A stretch of DNA of 15,711 nt from CAZEDK01 sp964511025 (GCA_964511025.1 CAZEDK010000037.1:1-15711); one strand, 5' to 3'; shown: positions 1 through 6,727, numbered from the stretch's first letter. Numbers and translations: made by a program. The notes: generated by a model from the letters alone, not told the origin.

Positions 1-348
1 ACTTTACGTCGAAAGCTTTTGAAGCTCATTTGCTGGCAAGAGGATGGAGTAATTGTCAAAAAAAATAATGAAATTGCTGCAATTGAAAGTAAGATACAAG
101 AGATTGAGGATCAGTTAAAATTTATTAGTTCTATAGATATTGAGATCAAAAAGCTTAAAGAAGCTTCAATGCAAATTAAATATGAATTGGATAAACTCGA
201 TTTTGACCAAAAGAAAGTATTAGTTAATCTTTTTGTAGAAAGAGTAGAAATGTATAGAAAAAAAAGAAGAGAAGAAGTGGAAAGTTTGGGCAGATATATT
301 CTTTCAGTTCAACCCTCAGAAGTTTGCCAACAGATTAGTAGCAGATAG
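1..348 (+). CDS. Large serine recombinase, C-terminal fragment (cut by window edge)
   Basis: This is the C-terminal end of a resolvase/invertase-type large serine recombinase. The reading frame is open from base 1, so the N-terminal catalytic domain lies outside the window and no start is assigned; the TTG at 19 is not a credible start. What is visible is a lysine- and glutamate-rich coiled coil (about residues 20-65) followed by LDFDQKKVLVNLFVERVEM. That sequence resembles the 'F..K+.ll..lve+v.v' tail that ends the recombinase zinc-ribbon/coiled-coil region in this family. Family members integrate or excise mobile elements through an N-terminal serine nucleophile, which cannot be seen here. 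The gene reads towards the 3' end of the tRNA-Phe gene, with 51 bases between them. Whether the full gene is intact cannot be told from this window. The family call is fairly secure, the role inferred. Confidence 0.7.
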   Translation, partial: TLRRKLLKLICWQEDGVIVKKNNEIAAIESKIQEIEDQLKFISSIDIEIKKLKEASMQIKYELDKLDFDQKKVLVNLFVERVEMYRKKRREEVESLGRYILSVQPSEVCQQISSR

Positions 349-362
349 AACCGCAGAACCGC
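347..362. repeat. Tandem 8-mer AGAACCGC x2
   Basis: AGAACCGC occurs twice back to back, starting inside the recombinase stop codon. A third partial copy (AGAAC) follows at 366-370. The function is unknown; it may be a simple slippage duplication or part of a site beside the tRNA. Confidence 0.5.
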
Positions 363-373
363 ATCAGAACATA

Positions 374-399
374 AAAAAAGGACCTTTGAACGACCTTAA
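374..399 (-). terminator. Possible weak intrinsic terminator after tRNA-Phe
   Basis: Read on the minus strand just after the tRNA CCA end, AAGGTC and GGTCCTT can form a short stem with one bulge, followed directly by seven T residues. The stem is only about six pairs with one G-T, so this is a weak candidate. Confidence 0.35.
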
Positions 400-474
400 T
401 GGTGCCTAGGGGCGGAATTGAACCACCGACGCAAGGATTTTCAGTCCTTCGCTCTACCACTGAGCTACCCAGGC
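400..474 (-). tRNA. tRNA-Phe (anticodon GAA), CCA encoded
   Basis: The reverse complement folds as a complete cloverleaf. The acceptor stem is GCCTGGG/CCTAGGC with one G-T pair, and the D-arm is GCTC..GAGC. The anticodon stem AAGGA/TCCTT encloses the loop CTGAAAA, giving anticodon GAA for phenylalanine. The T-arm is GGTGG-TTCAATT-CCGCC. The discriminator base is A at 403, followed by an encoded CCA at 402-400. The gene looks intact. Its 3' end faces the recombinase fragment, the usual orientation for a tRNA used as an integration site, but no second copy of its 3' end is visible in the window. Confidence 0.95.
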
Positions 475-478
475 TTTC

Positions 479-566
479 TTAGTTGTTAGATATTAGTTTT
501 TGATTTTTTGTAACTAATTCTAAGTTTGACCTACTCTAAAAACTAACAACTAAAGACCAAGAACTA
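479..566. repeat. Dispersed imperfect inverted repeat, copy 1
   Basis: Perfect 11-bp arms TTAGTTGTTAG (479-489) and CTAACAACTAA (543-553) flank an AT-rich centre containing TTCTAAG. The right half (541-566) matches 9717-9742 at 23 of 26 bases, so this is one of two copies of the same family in the window. It fills the space between the tRNA and the AbrB-like gene and could act as a hairpin at transcript ends. Confidence 0.7.
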
Positions 567-836
567 TTTGCTACGAGATTTTAACAAGAGATTATTTGAA
601 ATGCAATTGGACTTAATATTAATGAGTTCTTTAACTTTCTCAAGAGGTATAGAATCCCCATTTTTACAGTCCTCAAGACGTTTATCCAATTCGTCAAAAA
701 AATCCTCTTCAGTGTACATAGGCTCAAGGATTATGTTTCTACCAGATCTTTTTGCTTGATATACATAACCTAACTCTTTGCGCCATGCGATAGGAATAGT
801 TATTTGACCTTGCGTTGTTGCTTCTAAAACTGCCAT
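564..836 (-). CDS. AbrB/MazE-like (SpoVT-AbrB fold) antitoxin or regulator, orphan
   Basis: This 90-residue protein starts MAVLEATTQGQITIPIAW, a clear swapped-hairpin AbrB DNA-binding domain (the 'G-Q-I-T-I-P' strand followed by 'WRKELG'), over about residues 1-45. The C-terminal part (LDKRLEDCKNGDSIPLEKV) resembles the toxin-binding tail of small antitoxins. The start at 836 was chosen because the AbrB domain begins right there; the frame stays open to 926, but that extension runs into the palindromic repeat at 925-945 and adds no domain sequence. No Shine-Dalgarno is visible. No toxin gene lies on either side, so the partner is lost, elsewhere, or never existed. The last residues (SNNLLLKSRSK) do not resemble a conserved end and may be read-through after a lost stop. 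The fold is sure; the antitoxin role is inferred. Confidence 0.75.
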   Translation of the reverse strand: MAVLEATTQGQITIPIAWRKELGYVYQAKRSGRNIILEPMYTEEDFFDELDKRLEDCKNGDSIPLEKVKELINIKSNCISNNLLLKSRSK

Positions 837-924
837 AAATATTATTTTAATAGATCTTGAATTCATTATATCATTATATATTTTAAAAATAAATGGTAAC
901 TGCTCACTGCTTTTTCTTTGTGTC

Positions 925-945
925 ATTCCAGACCTGATCTGGAAT
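925..945. repeat. Palindromic repeat (CATTCC...GGAATCC type)
   Basis: ATTCCAGA (925-932) and TCTGGAAT (938-945) form a perfect 8-bp stem with the 5-base loop CCTGA, preceded by GTC and followed by CCAG. Small palindromes with CATTCC/GGAATCC ends are a well-known type of dispersed intergenic repeat in bacteria. Only one copy is present here, so membership in a genome-wide family is inferred from its form. Confidence 0.65.
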
Positions 946-1042
946 CCAGTAGGGTAAACTTGTTTGTACTTTCAGCTTGAAACAATTTTTTAAGATTATT
1001 GCTGGCTAGTCAACTCACCCCCTTGATCCCCCTCTCTTCCCC

Positions 1043-1070
1043 CGCCAGAATGAAATCTTTCGGGCTGGTG
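1043..1070. other. Hairpin in a C-rich patch
   Basis: CGCCAG (1043-1048) pairs with CTGGTG (1065-1070), with one G-T pair. Inside it GAAA (1052-1055) can pair with TTTC (1058-1061). It lies in a run of C-tracts (1017-1043), unlike the AT-rich surroundings. It may be a remnant of a mobile repeat or a small structured RNA; no family was recognised. Confidence 0.35.
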
Positions 1071-1135
1071 AAAAGATGGGGCATTATGACTTGTTTTAAG
1101 TTCTTAATTTTTTTTACTGATTACAATAAATGTGA

Positions 1136-1164
1136 TTTCCAGATTCAAAAAACTATGATATAAA
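1136..1164 (+). promoter_or_regulatory. aspA promoter, extended -10 type
   Basis: TTTCCA (1136-1141), a 17-base spacer and TATAAA (1159-1164) preceded by TGA give an extended -10 (TGaTATAAA). The predicted start near 1171 leaves an untranslated leader of about 18 bases before the ATG at 1189, with no Shine-Dalgarno in it. Confidence 0.5.
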
Positions 1165-1188
1165 TTGACTAGTTTTCTGAAAAAATAA

Positions 1189-2580
1189 ATGCGTATAGAA
1201 AAAGATTCACTTGGCGAGAAAAAAGTTCCAAAAATAGCTTACTATGGTATTCAAACCATAAGAGCTATAGAAAATTTTCCAATTTCCGGAATTAAAGCTG
1301 ATAAAATATTTATCAAATCGTATGTAATATTAAAAAAAGCATGCTGTCTTGCGAATGAAGAACTCAAACTACTGCCGAACAAAAAAGCATCTGCGATAAA
1401 AAAAGCTTGCGATGAAATTATTAATGGCAAATTTGATAATGAATTTCCAGTAGATGTTTTCCAGGCTGGCGCTGGGACTTCTTTTAATATGAATATGAAT
1501 GAAGTTATCGCAAATAGAGCCGAAGAAATACTAAAAGGCAAAAAAGGAGAATACAAAATCATCAATCCAAATGATGATGTCAATATGGCTCAATCTACAA
1601 ATGACACTTTTCCAACTGCGATGCGAATTGCTATTTTGATGAAACTGCAAGATTTTGAAATAGCGATTAATAATTTGGCAAAAAGTTTGCTTAAAAAAGG
1701 AAAAGAATTTGATCATATAATTAAATCAGGAAGAACGCACTTGCAAGACGCTGTCCCAATAAGGCTTGGTCAAGAATTCACAGCTTACGGTCTAACTATT
1801 GAAAAATGCCTAAAAAATATCCAAAGAAATAGTGAATACTTAAAAGAACTTGGCATTGGAGGCACGGCCGCGGGTACTGGAATTAATACCCATCCTCAAT
1901 ATAGAAAATTAGTAGTTAAATACCTTCACAAAGAGACTAAAATCAAATTTACAAACAGTGCAAACTTGATAGAAAGCATGCAAAGCCAAAAAGAGTTAAA
2001 TTTTATATCAAGCGCGATAAAAAATTTGGCAATTGAAATTTATCGAATAGCATCTGATTTGAGACTTCTTGCCTCAGGTCCAAATACAGGATTTGCAGAA
2101 ATATTACTACCAGCAGTACAGCCAGGCTCTTCAATCATGCCCGGCAAAATTAATCCGTCAATTCTAGAATGCGTAAACATGGTATGTCTGAAAATAATTG
2201 GATCTGATCATACTGTTTCACTCGCAGTCGCCAGTGGACAGATGGAACTAAATGTATATATGCCTTTGATGATTTATGAAACGCTAAACTCTCTTGAGAT
2301 TTTCAAAAATACAATCAATATAATGAATGAAAAATGTATAACAGGAATAACAGCTGACAAAGAAAAATGTGAAAACTATGCTATAAAAAGCCCAAGTATT
2401 CTCACTGCACTAAATCCAATTATAGGTTACGCAAAAACAGCAGAAGTAGTAAAAGAATTTATCAAAAATGGAAAATCTATCAAAGAAATCATTTTGGAAA
2501 AGAGCATTTTGACAGAGAAACAGCTGGAAAAAGTCCTAGATCCAAAAAGATTAACAAAACCTGGAATTTCGAAAATTTAA
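1189..2580 (+). CDS. aspA: Aspartate ammonia-lyase (aspartase)
   Basis: This 463-residue, full-length cytoplasmic enzyme of the aspartase/fumarase superfamily converts L-aspartate to fumarate and ammonia. The start shows LGEKKVP followed by AYYGIQTIRAIENFPISG. The substrate-binding segment is GRTHLQDAVP (about 181-190). The mobile SS loop GSSIMPGKINP, with the catalytic serine, lies near residue 314. Aspartase rather than class II fumarase is preferred because of YGIQT-x-RA-x-ENF, the GITA segment before the C-terminal domain, GQMELNV and the ending LDPKRLTKPGI. The ATG at 1189 gives the standard N-terminus. The gene stands alone, and its stop overlaps the stop of the convergent 123-residue gene by a few bases. 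It may feed fumarate into central metabolism or mobilise ammonia. The superfamily is certain, the aspartase assignment likely. Confidence 0.87.
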   Translation: MRIEKDSLGEKKVPKIAYYGIQTIRAIENFPISGIKADKIFIKSYVILKKACCLANEELKLLPNKKASAIKKACDEIINGKFDNEFPVDVFQAGAGTSFNMNMNEVIANRAEEILKGKKGEYKIINPNDDVNMAQSTNDTFPTAMRIAILMKLQDFEIAINNLAKSLLKKGKEFDHIIKSGRTHLQDAVPIRLGQEFTAYGLTIEKCLKNIQRNSEYLKELGIGGTAAGTGINTHPQYRKLVVKYLHKETKIKFTNSANLIESMQSQKELNFISSAIKNLAIEIYRIASDLRLLASGPNTGFAEILLPAVQPGSSIMPGKINPSILECVNMVCLKIIGSDHTVSLAVASGQMELNVYMPLMIYETLNSLEIFKNTINIMNEKCITGITADKEKCENYAIKSPSILTALNPIIGYAKTAEVVKEFIKNGKSIKEIILEKSILTEKQLEKVLDPKRLTKPGISKI

Positions 2581-2948
2581 GAAAAAACATGCATATAGAG
2601 ACTCATTACTTTTGATCCTATACGACCAGAAAGTACATCGTAGGGCGTATCAAAACCATCATGAGAAGCATTTTCACCTATAAATATTTGCGTAAATAAT
2701 TTTTGATATTTTGTAGATTTTTTGCAAAGCTTCCTTGCAATCAACTGCATAATTTGATGAGTAATTTCTTCATTTAAATAATCGAAGGAATGTGAATATT
2801 TTATCCGCACCGAACTAATATCGGATTCTTTTGCGGTAAGGGATGGTGCTTCAAAATATTCCAATATACAATCCCCTATCAAATCCTCATTAATATCAGT
2901 AATCATTAAATGGAGCTCTTCTTCGGATATATTATTTTCTTTTTTCAT
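2577..2948 (-). CDS. Hypothetical protein, 123 residues, coupled to DUF1622 gene
   Basis: I do not recognise this family with confidence. The protein is soluble, with an acidic N-terminal third (EEELHLMITDINEDL) and no membrane segment. The C-terminal two thirds are predicted as a helix pair (LNEEITHQIMQLIARKLCKK) followed by strands around KLFTQIFIGE and SKVMSLYMHVFS. That helix-helix-strand order, with 'KY.....IGE' after the second helix, recalls the small Tctex-1/dynein light chain fold, but only loosely. Its start overlaps the end of the upstream DUF1622 gene by 17 bases, so the two are almost certainly one transcript and translationally coupled. A functional link to that membrane protein is plausible. 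Its 3' end overlaps the aspA stop from the other strand. The ORF is real on spacing and overlap; the function is unknown. Confidence 0.7.
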   Translation of the reverse strand: MKKENNISEEELHLMITDINEDLIGDCILEYFEAPSLTAKESDISSVRIKYSHSFDYLNEEITHQIMQLIARKLCKKSTKYQKLFTQIFIGENASHDGFDTPYDVLSGRIGSKVMSLYMHVFS

Positions 2949-3279
2949 GTTCTTTTTTTAAATTTCTAATCTCAAGATCTAAGAAATATCCAAGAACTAC
3001 TCGTATTATGACTATCAAACCTAACTGTAACAAGCGTTCCATATCTGTCCCCAAAAATGTTTCAATCACATCCTTGCCAATAGAAAAATCCAATGAAAGC
3101 GCCATATATGCCATCAGATGTTGCCTTACTGAATCAAGTTGAAATTCTTTGCACCCTTTCTTTATTAACATTGTCAAAATTTCATATACAGCAGAAAAAG
3201 CACCAAAGACAATTGTTGCCATGCCTATTAACCCAATAATATAAGCCGCTTTTTCAAAAACCAAATCAAATATTTCCAT
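2932..3279 (-). CDS. DUF1622 family small membrane protein
   Basis: This 115-residue protein has an N-terminal transmembrane helix (about 11-37, AAYIIGLIGMATIVFGAF) and a second near 84-103 (LLQLGLIVIIRVVLGYFLDL). Between them the DUF1622 pattern is visible: VRQHLMAYMALSLDFSIGKDVIETF, that is 'R..L..Y..L.L.F.IG+D.I.T', followed by 'IR..L.YFL..EI' near the C-terminus. The tail is very basic (RNLKKEHEKRK) and probably cytoplasmic. The molecular role of the family is not known. It is the first gene of a two-gene operon with the 123-residue protein and has two extended -10 elements just upstream. Family assignment rests on pattern recognition and is fairly secure. Confidence 0.8.
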   Translation of the reverse strand: MEIFDLVFEKAAYIIGLIGMATIVFGAFSAVYEILTMLIKKGCKEFQLDSVRQHLMAYMALSLDFSIGKDVIETFLGTDMERLLQLGLIVIIRVVLGYFLDLEIRNLKKEHEKRK

Positions 3280-3288
3280 TTTTTTGTG

Positions 3289-3310
3289 ATTATATCACTT
3301 TATTATATCA
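3289..3310 (-). promoter_or_regulatory. Two tandem extended -10 elements before DUF1622 gene
   Basis: On the minus strand TGATATAAT occurs twice (3297-3289 and 3310-3302), 13 bases apart. Each is a perfect extended -10 (TGnTATAAT). No good -35 is visible for either. The inner copy lies inside the palindrome GTGATATAATCAC (3286-3298). The outer copy would give a leader of about 16 bases before the ATG at 3279; the inner one would be almost leaderless. Confidence 0.5.
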
Positions 3311-3327
3311 GAAATATAAAATTTCGG

Positions 3328-5589
3328 CTAAAGATTTTTTGCAATGACGTTAAGTGCAGAACCTGCCTTGAACCATGAAAATTGATTTTCGTTGTAACTT
3401 TGTTTCACTTCAAACTGATCTTCTGTACCATCATTGTGAGTGAGTATAACTTTAAAATTTTTCCCAAGTTCAAAATTTTCAAGCCCAACTATGTCAATAT
3501 TGTCATCTTCTCTAACTTTTTCGTAATCTTCTTTATTCACAAAAGTCAAAGCAAGTACGCCCTGTTTCTTCAAATTACTTTCATGAATACGTGCAAAAGA
3601 TTTTACAATAATAGCTTTGACATACATATGTCTTGGTTCCATTGCGGCATGTTCACGACTTGATCCTTCACCATAATTTTCTTCACCAAACACAACAGAT
3701 CCAAAACCTGCGTTCTTATATGCTCTTGCTACCATTGGTATTTCAAGATATTCACCGGTTAATTGATTTTTTACTTTGTTGACTTCGCCAGTAAATGCAT
3801 TCATAGCTCCTGTGAACATATTATTTGAAATATTATCAAGATGACCTCGAAGATTAAGCCATTTACCAGCTGGCGAAATGTGATCAGTTGTACATTTGCC
3901 TTTTATTTTTATAAGAAGTTTTAATCCTGTCAAATCATGCAAATCCCAAGGTTCAAACCTATCAAGCAACGCAAGCCTAGCAGAATCAGCTAAAACATTT
4001 ATAAAAACGCTAGATCCATCTTCTACTGGAGCTTGATATCCACTATCTTCAACTGAAAAACCAGCAGATGGCAATTCGTGACCATTTGGCGTTGCAAGCT
4101 TCACAGTTTGTCCATTTTCATTAACCAAAGAATCAGTCATCGGATTAAAATCAAGACTACCAGCCAAAGAAAAAGCTGTAGTGATTTCAGGTGATGCTAC
4201 AAAAGCGTGAGTGTTAGGATTCCCATCATTTCTAGCAACAAAATTCCTATTAAAAGAAGTCATTATAGAATTTTTTTCCTTTAATTCACTTCCGGATCTA
4301 TTCCACATACCAATACATGGACCACAAGCATTAGCTAAAACTTTTGCACCTGCATTTCTAAGAATATCAAGAAGTCCATCTCTTTCAATTGTATATCTAA
4401 TAATTTCAGAACCTGGAGTTACTGTAAATTCAGATTTAAATTTCAATTTTTTCGAGCCTGCATCTTTGACAATAGAAACACAACGACTAATATCTTCATA
4501 AGATGAGTTTGTACAAGATCCAATCAATCCAACCGACAATGTTACCGGCCAACCTTGCTCTTTGACTGCAGCTTTGAATTTGGAAAGTGGCCATGCCAAA
4601 TCCGGAGTAAATGGACCATTAATATAAGGCTCCAAATCTGATAAATTAATCTCTACAACTTTATCAAAATATTTTGCTGGATTCTCACAAACTTCTTTAT
4701 CAGCTTGCAAATGAGAAATGTTTTGATCAGCTAAAGTTGCTAGATCAGCTCTACCTGTAGCTTTCAAATATTCTGAATTTTTAGTATCATACGGAAATAT
4801 TGAACAAGTCGCGCCTACTTCAGCACCCATATTGCAAATAGTTGCTTTACCAGTTGCAGAAATACTTTGAGTCCCTTCCCCAAAATATTCAATGACACAA
4901 TCTGTCCCGCCTTTTACTGTAAGCTGACCTGCAAGAGCCAAAATTAGATCTTTTGCGCATGTCCAACCACTCATTTTTCCTGTTAATTTCACACCTATAA
5001 TTTTTGGCATTTTAAGCTCCCACTCCATACCAGCCATCACATCACAAGCATCAGCACCGCCAACACCAATAGCAATCATTGACAAGCCACCTGCGTTTGG
5101 CGTATGTGAATCAGTACCAATCATCATGCCACCAGGAAAAGCATAATTTTCCAACACCACTTGATGAATAATACCAGCACCAGGTTTCCAAAAACCAATG
5201 CCATACTTATTCGAAACAGAAGATAAAAAATCATAAACTTCTTGATTTGTCATTTTTGCTTCTTGTAAATCTTCATTTGCTCCAACTTTTGCCTGAATAA
5301 GGTGATCACAATGAACTGTTGAAGGTACTGCAACTTTTTGCTTCCCTGCATGCATAAACTGCAACAAAGCCATCTGAGCTGTCGCGTCCTGCATAGCTAA
5401 CCTATCAACTTTAAATTCAACATAAGAATTAGCTCTTTCGTAATTTTGAATATTTTCAAAATTATAAAGATGCGTATACAAAATCTTCTCTGTAAAAGTT
5501 AATGGACGAGCCAAAATTTGCCTAGCTCTTTCAATTCTTTTTGGGAATTTACTGTAAACTTCCTTGATCATATCTATATCAAACACCAT
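3328..5589 (-). CDS. acn: Aconitate hydratase (4Fe-4S aconitase, mitochondrial-type)
   Basis: This 753-residue, full-length aconitase isomerises citrate and isocitrate through cis-aconitate, a TCA/glyoxylate step in the cytoplasm. The three cysteine ligands of the 4Fe-4S cluster are at residues 359 ([10 protein letters not shown]), 422 and 425 (ACGPCIGMW). Other landmarks are [42 protein letters not shown] [11 protein letters not shown] and, in the C-terminal swivel domain, [18 protein letters not shown]. Length and motifs match the mitochondrial ACO2-like branch rather than the longer AcnA/IRP or the AcnB type. The ATG at 5589 fits the family N-terminus. The upstream region is 170 bases of AT-rich inverted repeats. 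No isocitrate dehydrogenase or citrate synthase is in the window. Assignment is close to certain. Confidence 0.96.
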   Translation of the reverse strand: MVFDIDMIKEVYSKFPKRIERARQILARPLTFTEKILYTHLYNFENIQNYERANSYVEFKVDRLAMQDATAQMALLQFMHAGKQKVAVPSTVHCDHLIQAKVGANEDLQEAKMTNQEVYDFLSSVSNKYGIGFWKPGAGIIHQVVLENYAFPGGMMIGTDSHTPNAGGLSMIAIGVGGADACDVMAGMEWELKMPKIIGVKLTGKMSGWTCAKDLILALAGQLTVKGGTDCVIEYFGEGTQSISATGKATICNMGAEVGATCSIFPYDTKNSEYLKATGRADLATLADQNISHLQADKEVCENPAKYFDKVVEINLSDLEPYINGPFTPDLAWPLSKFKAAVKEQGWPVTLSVGLIGSCTNSSYEDISRCVSIVKDAGSKKLKFKSEFTVTPGSEIIRYTIERDGLLDILRNAGAKVLANACGPCIGMWNRSGSELKEKNSIMTSFNRNFVARNDGNPNTHAFVASPEITTAFSLAGSLDFNPMTDSLVNENGQTVKLATPNGHELPSAGFSVEDSGYQAPVEDGSSVFINVLADSARLALLDRFEPWDLHDLTGLKLLIKIKGKCTTDHISPAGKWLNLRGHLDNISNNMFTGAMNAFTGEVNKVKNQLTGEYLEIPMVARAYKNAGFGSVVFGEENYGEGSSREHAAMEPRHMYVKAIIVKSFARIHESNLKKQGVLALTFVNKEDYEKVREDDNIDIVGLENFELGKNFKVILTHNDGTEDQFEVKQSYNENQFSWFKAGSALNVIAKNL

Positions 5590-5761
5590 ATATTAAAATT
5601 TTAGATTTTGAATTTTGGATTCTCGATCTTTAATTTAACATTTAAAGAATAAAATTCAAGGTTTAAAGATTAAAAATAAAAGAGTAAATTTCAATTGCAA
5701 CACTGAAATAGAATTTTAACATGATCAAAGTATTACTTATCGGTACTCATACAAGCTAACA
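5590..5761. other. Intergenic region upstream of acn with AT-rich inverted repeat
   Basis: No gene lies here. TCTTTAA (5629-5635) and TTAAAGA (5644-5650) form a 7-bp stem with an 8-base loop, within a T-rich then A-rich stretch (5590-5682) reminiscent of the two dispersed repeats but not clearly homologous. On the minus strand TGTTAAAAT (5721-5713) is a possible extended -10 for acn; it would give a leader of over 100 bases containing the stem. Confidence 0.35.
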
Positions 5762-5989
5762 TTATAAATGATTAAATGTATCAATAGAAATCTCTAAATC
5801 TCTAATTATTTTACGAAGAAGTCCTCTGCCAAGATCTTTATTATGAAAAGGAATTGTGATTGGCTTTTTAAAACTATTCGAACAGTGATTAAGGCGAATA
5901 TGACTACCGGTTTGTCGAATTTCGATATAACCAAGTTTTTTAACTTTTCGTAATACTTCTTTAGATGTTATAGCAATTAATTTGACCAT
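5762..5989 (-). CDS. hicA: HicA-type mRNA interferase toxin
   Basis: This 75-residue toxin of the HicAB type II system degrades mRNA through a double-stranded-RNA-binding-like fold. The catalytic histidine is visible at residue 30 in RQTGSHIRL, preceded by the typical KLGYIEI. The second half carries ITIPFHNKDLGRGLLRKIIRDL, matching the family's 'vP.H...l..G.lr.Il'. The ATG at 5989 follows directly on the hicB stop (TAAATG), so the genes are translationally coupled, with antitoxin first. That order differs from the classic E. coli hicA-hicB order but is common elsewhere. All family landmarks are present, so the toxin is probably active. Confidence 0.92.
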   Translation of the reverse strand: MVKLIAITSKEVLRKVKKLGYIEIRQTGSHIRLNHCSNSFKKPITIPFHNKDLGRGLLRKIIRDLEISIDTFNHL

Positions 5990-6229
5990 TTAAATTGACA
6001 CAGTACTAAAAGTGATAGACTGAGGATTGTAATTTATCATTATTTCTTTGGCATTTTTTTCTTCTAAACAGATTTGTATCACTTCTTGAATATTCTTTAA
6101 AGCTTCATCAAGTGTTTCACCCTGTGAATAACATCCATCAAAAATAGGACATTCTACAATGTAATATCCATCTTCATCTTTTTCTACAATAATCGGAAAC
6201 TGATTTTTTTTTCTCAAAATTTTTGCCAT
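5990..6229 (-). CDS. hicB: HicB-type antitoxin (short form)
   Basis: This 79-residue antitoxin partners HicA. It shows the partial RNase H-like HicB fold: FPIIVEKDEDGYYIVECP, then FDGCYSQGETLDEALKNI and an amphipathic helix ending QICLEEK. It binds HicA and blocks its active site. It lacks the additional C-terminal ribbon-helix-helix or helix-turn-helix domain of longer HicB proteins, so DNA binding and autoregulation are not assured. The start at 6229 agrees with the family. It is the first gene of hicBA and diverges from the dUTPase gene 54 bases away, with overlapping promoters. Confidence 0.92.
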   Translation of the reverse strand: MAKILRKKNQFPIIVEKDEDGYYIVECPIFDGCYSQGETLDEALKNIQEVIQICLEEKNAKEIMINYNPQSITFSTVSI

Positions 6230-6258
6230 TTGAATTAATTTTAATCTACGTTTATTAT
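6230..6258 (+). promoter_or_regulatory. dut promoter, overlapping hicBA promoter
   Basis: TTGAAT (6230-6235), a 17-base spacer and TATTAT (6253-6258) form a promoter with 4/6 and 5/6 matches. Transcription would start near 6265, about 19 bases before the dut ATG. Its -10 shares bases with the -10 of the opposite hicBA promoter. Confidence 0.5.
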
Positions 6259-6283
6259 AACAAAGTTAATACTATTTATACAA
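6254..6283 (-). promoter_or_regulatory. hicBA promoter, extended -10
   Basis: On the minus strand TTGTAT (6283-6278), 18 bases and a perfect TATAAT (6259-6254) preceded by TGT give an extended -10 (TGtTATAAT). The start near 6247 leaves an 18-base leader before hicB. The small palindrome TAACAAAGTTA (6258-6268) lies within the overlap. Confidence 0.6.
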
Positions 6284-6727
6284 ATGCTCAACAAAATCAA
6301 CAAAATCAAAATCAAAAAACTCGATCCAAGTATTTCTACGCCAAAATATGAGACTTCAGGCTCCGTAGGTTTTGATATAGCTGCAAATGAAAACTGTGAA
6401 ATTAGACCAGAGGAAATTAAATTAATTTCAACAGGTCTTATAGTGGAAGTGCCAAAAGGATATATGCTCATGGCAGTCTCAAGATCTTCCACTCCTCGAA
6501 AAAAAGGTCTATTGAAACCTCATGGAGTTGGTATTATTGACCAAGATTACTGTGGACCAAATGATGAGTTAAAAATTCAAGTTTATAATTTTACAGACAA
6601 ATTTGTGAAAATTGAAAAAGGCGAAAGAATAGCTCAAGGTATCTTTGTGAGAGTGGACTGTTTTGATTTTGAGGAGGTTTCAGAAATCAGGAAAGAAGAC
6701 AGAGGTGGTTTTGGGTCTACAGGATAG
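6284..6727 (+). CDS. dut: dUTP diphosphatase (dUTPase)
   Basis: This 147-residue trimeric dUTPase hydrolyses dUTP to dUMP and pyrophosphate, keeping uracil out of DNA and supplying dTMP synthesis. All five conserved motifs can be seen: 1, SGSVGFDIAA (25-34); 2, SRSSTPRKKG (66-75); 3, GIIDQDYCGPNDE (83-95), with the catalytic Asp86; 4, GERIAQ (about 113-118); and 5, the C-terminal glycine-rich lid RGGFGSTG (140-147). The ATG at 6284 is the only sensible start. No Shine-Dalgarno is present. It is followed 45 bases later by the RhuM-Fic gene on the same strand and may share its transcript. The divergent toxin-antitoxin operon overlaps its promoter. Assignment is very secure. Confidence 0.95.
   Translation: MLNKINKIKIKKLDPSISTPKYETSGSVGFDIAANENCEIRPEEIKLISTGLIVEVPKGYMLMAVSRSSTPRKKGLLKPHGVGIIDQDYCGPNDELKIQVYNFTDKFVKIEKGERIAQGIFVRVDCFDFEEVSEIRKEDRGGFGSTG

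Larger units (their letters stand above)
837..1135. other. Non-coding stretch with repeat remnants
   Basis: No supported gene lies in this stretch upstream of aspA. It holds a palindromic repeat at 925-945 and a C-rich patch at 1011-1083 (about 57% G+C by hand count, far above the surroundings). Otherwise it is AT-rich sequence with no recognisable RNA gene. Confidence 0.6.

Noticed and set aside
837..926. Longer AbrB-like protein starting at 926.
   Set aside because: The extra 30 residues have no AbrB similarity and start inside a palindromic repeat; the domain begins at the ATG at 836.
1189..2580. Class II fumarase instead of aspartase.
   Set aside because: YGIQT-x-RA-x-ENF, GITA and the LDPKRLTKPGI end are aspartase-like; biochemical confirmation would still be needed.
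4211..4501. Open frame antisense to acn.
   Set aside because: It is a shadow of the aconitase gene, with no start signal and no recognisable domain.
6284..6727. dCTP deaminase rather than dUTPase.
   Set aside because: All five dUTPase motifs are present in order, including the C-terminal glycine-rich lid.
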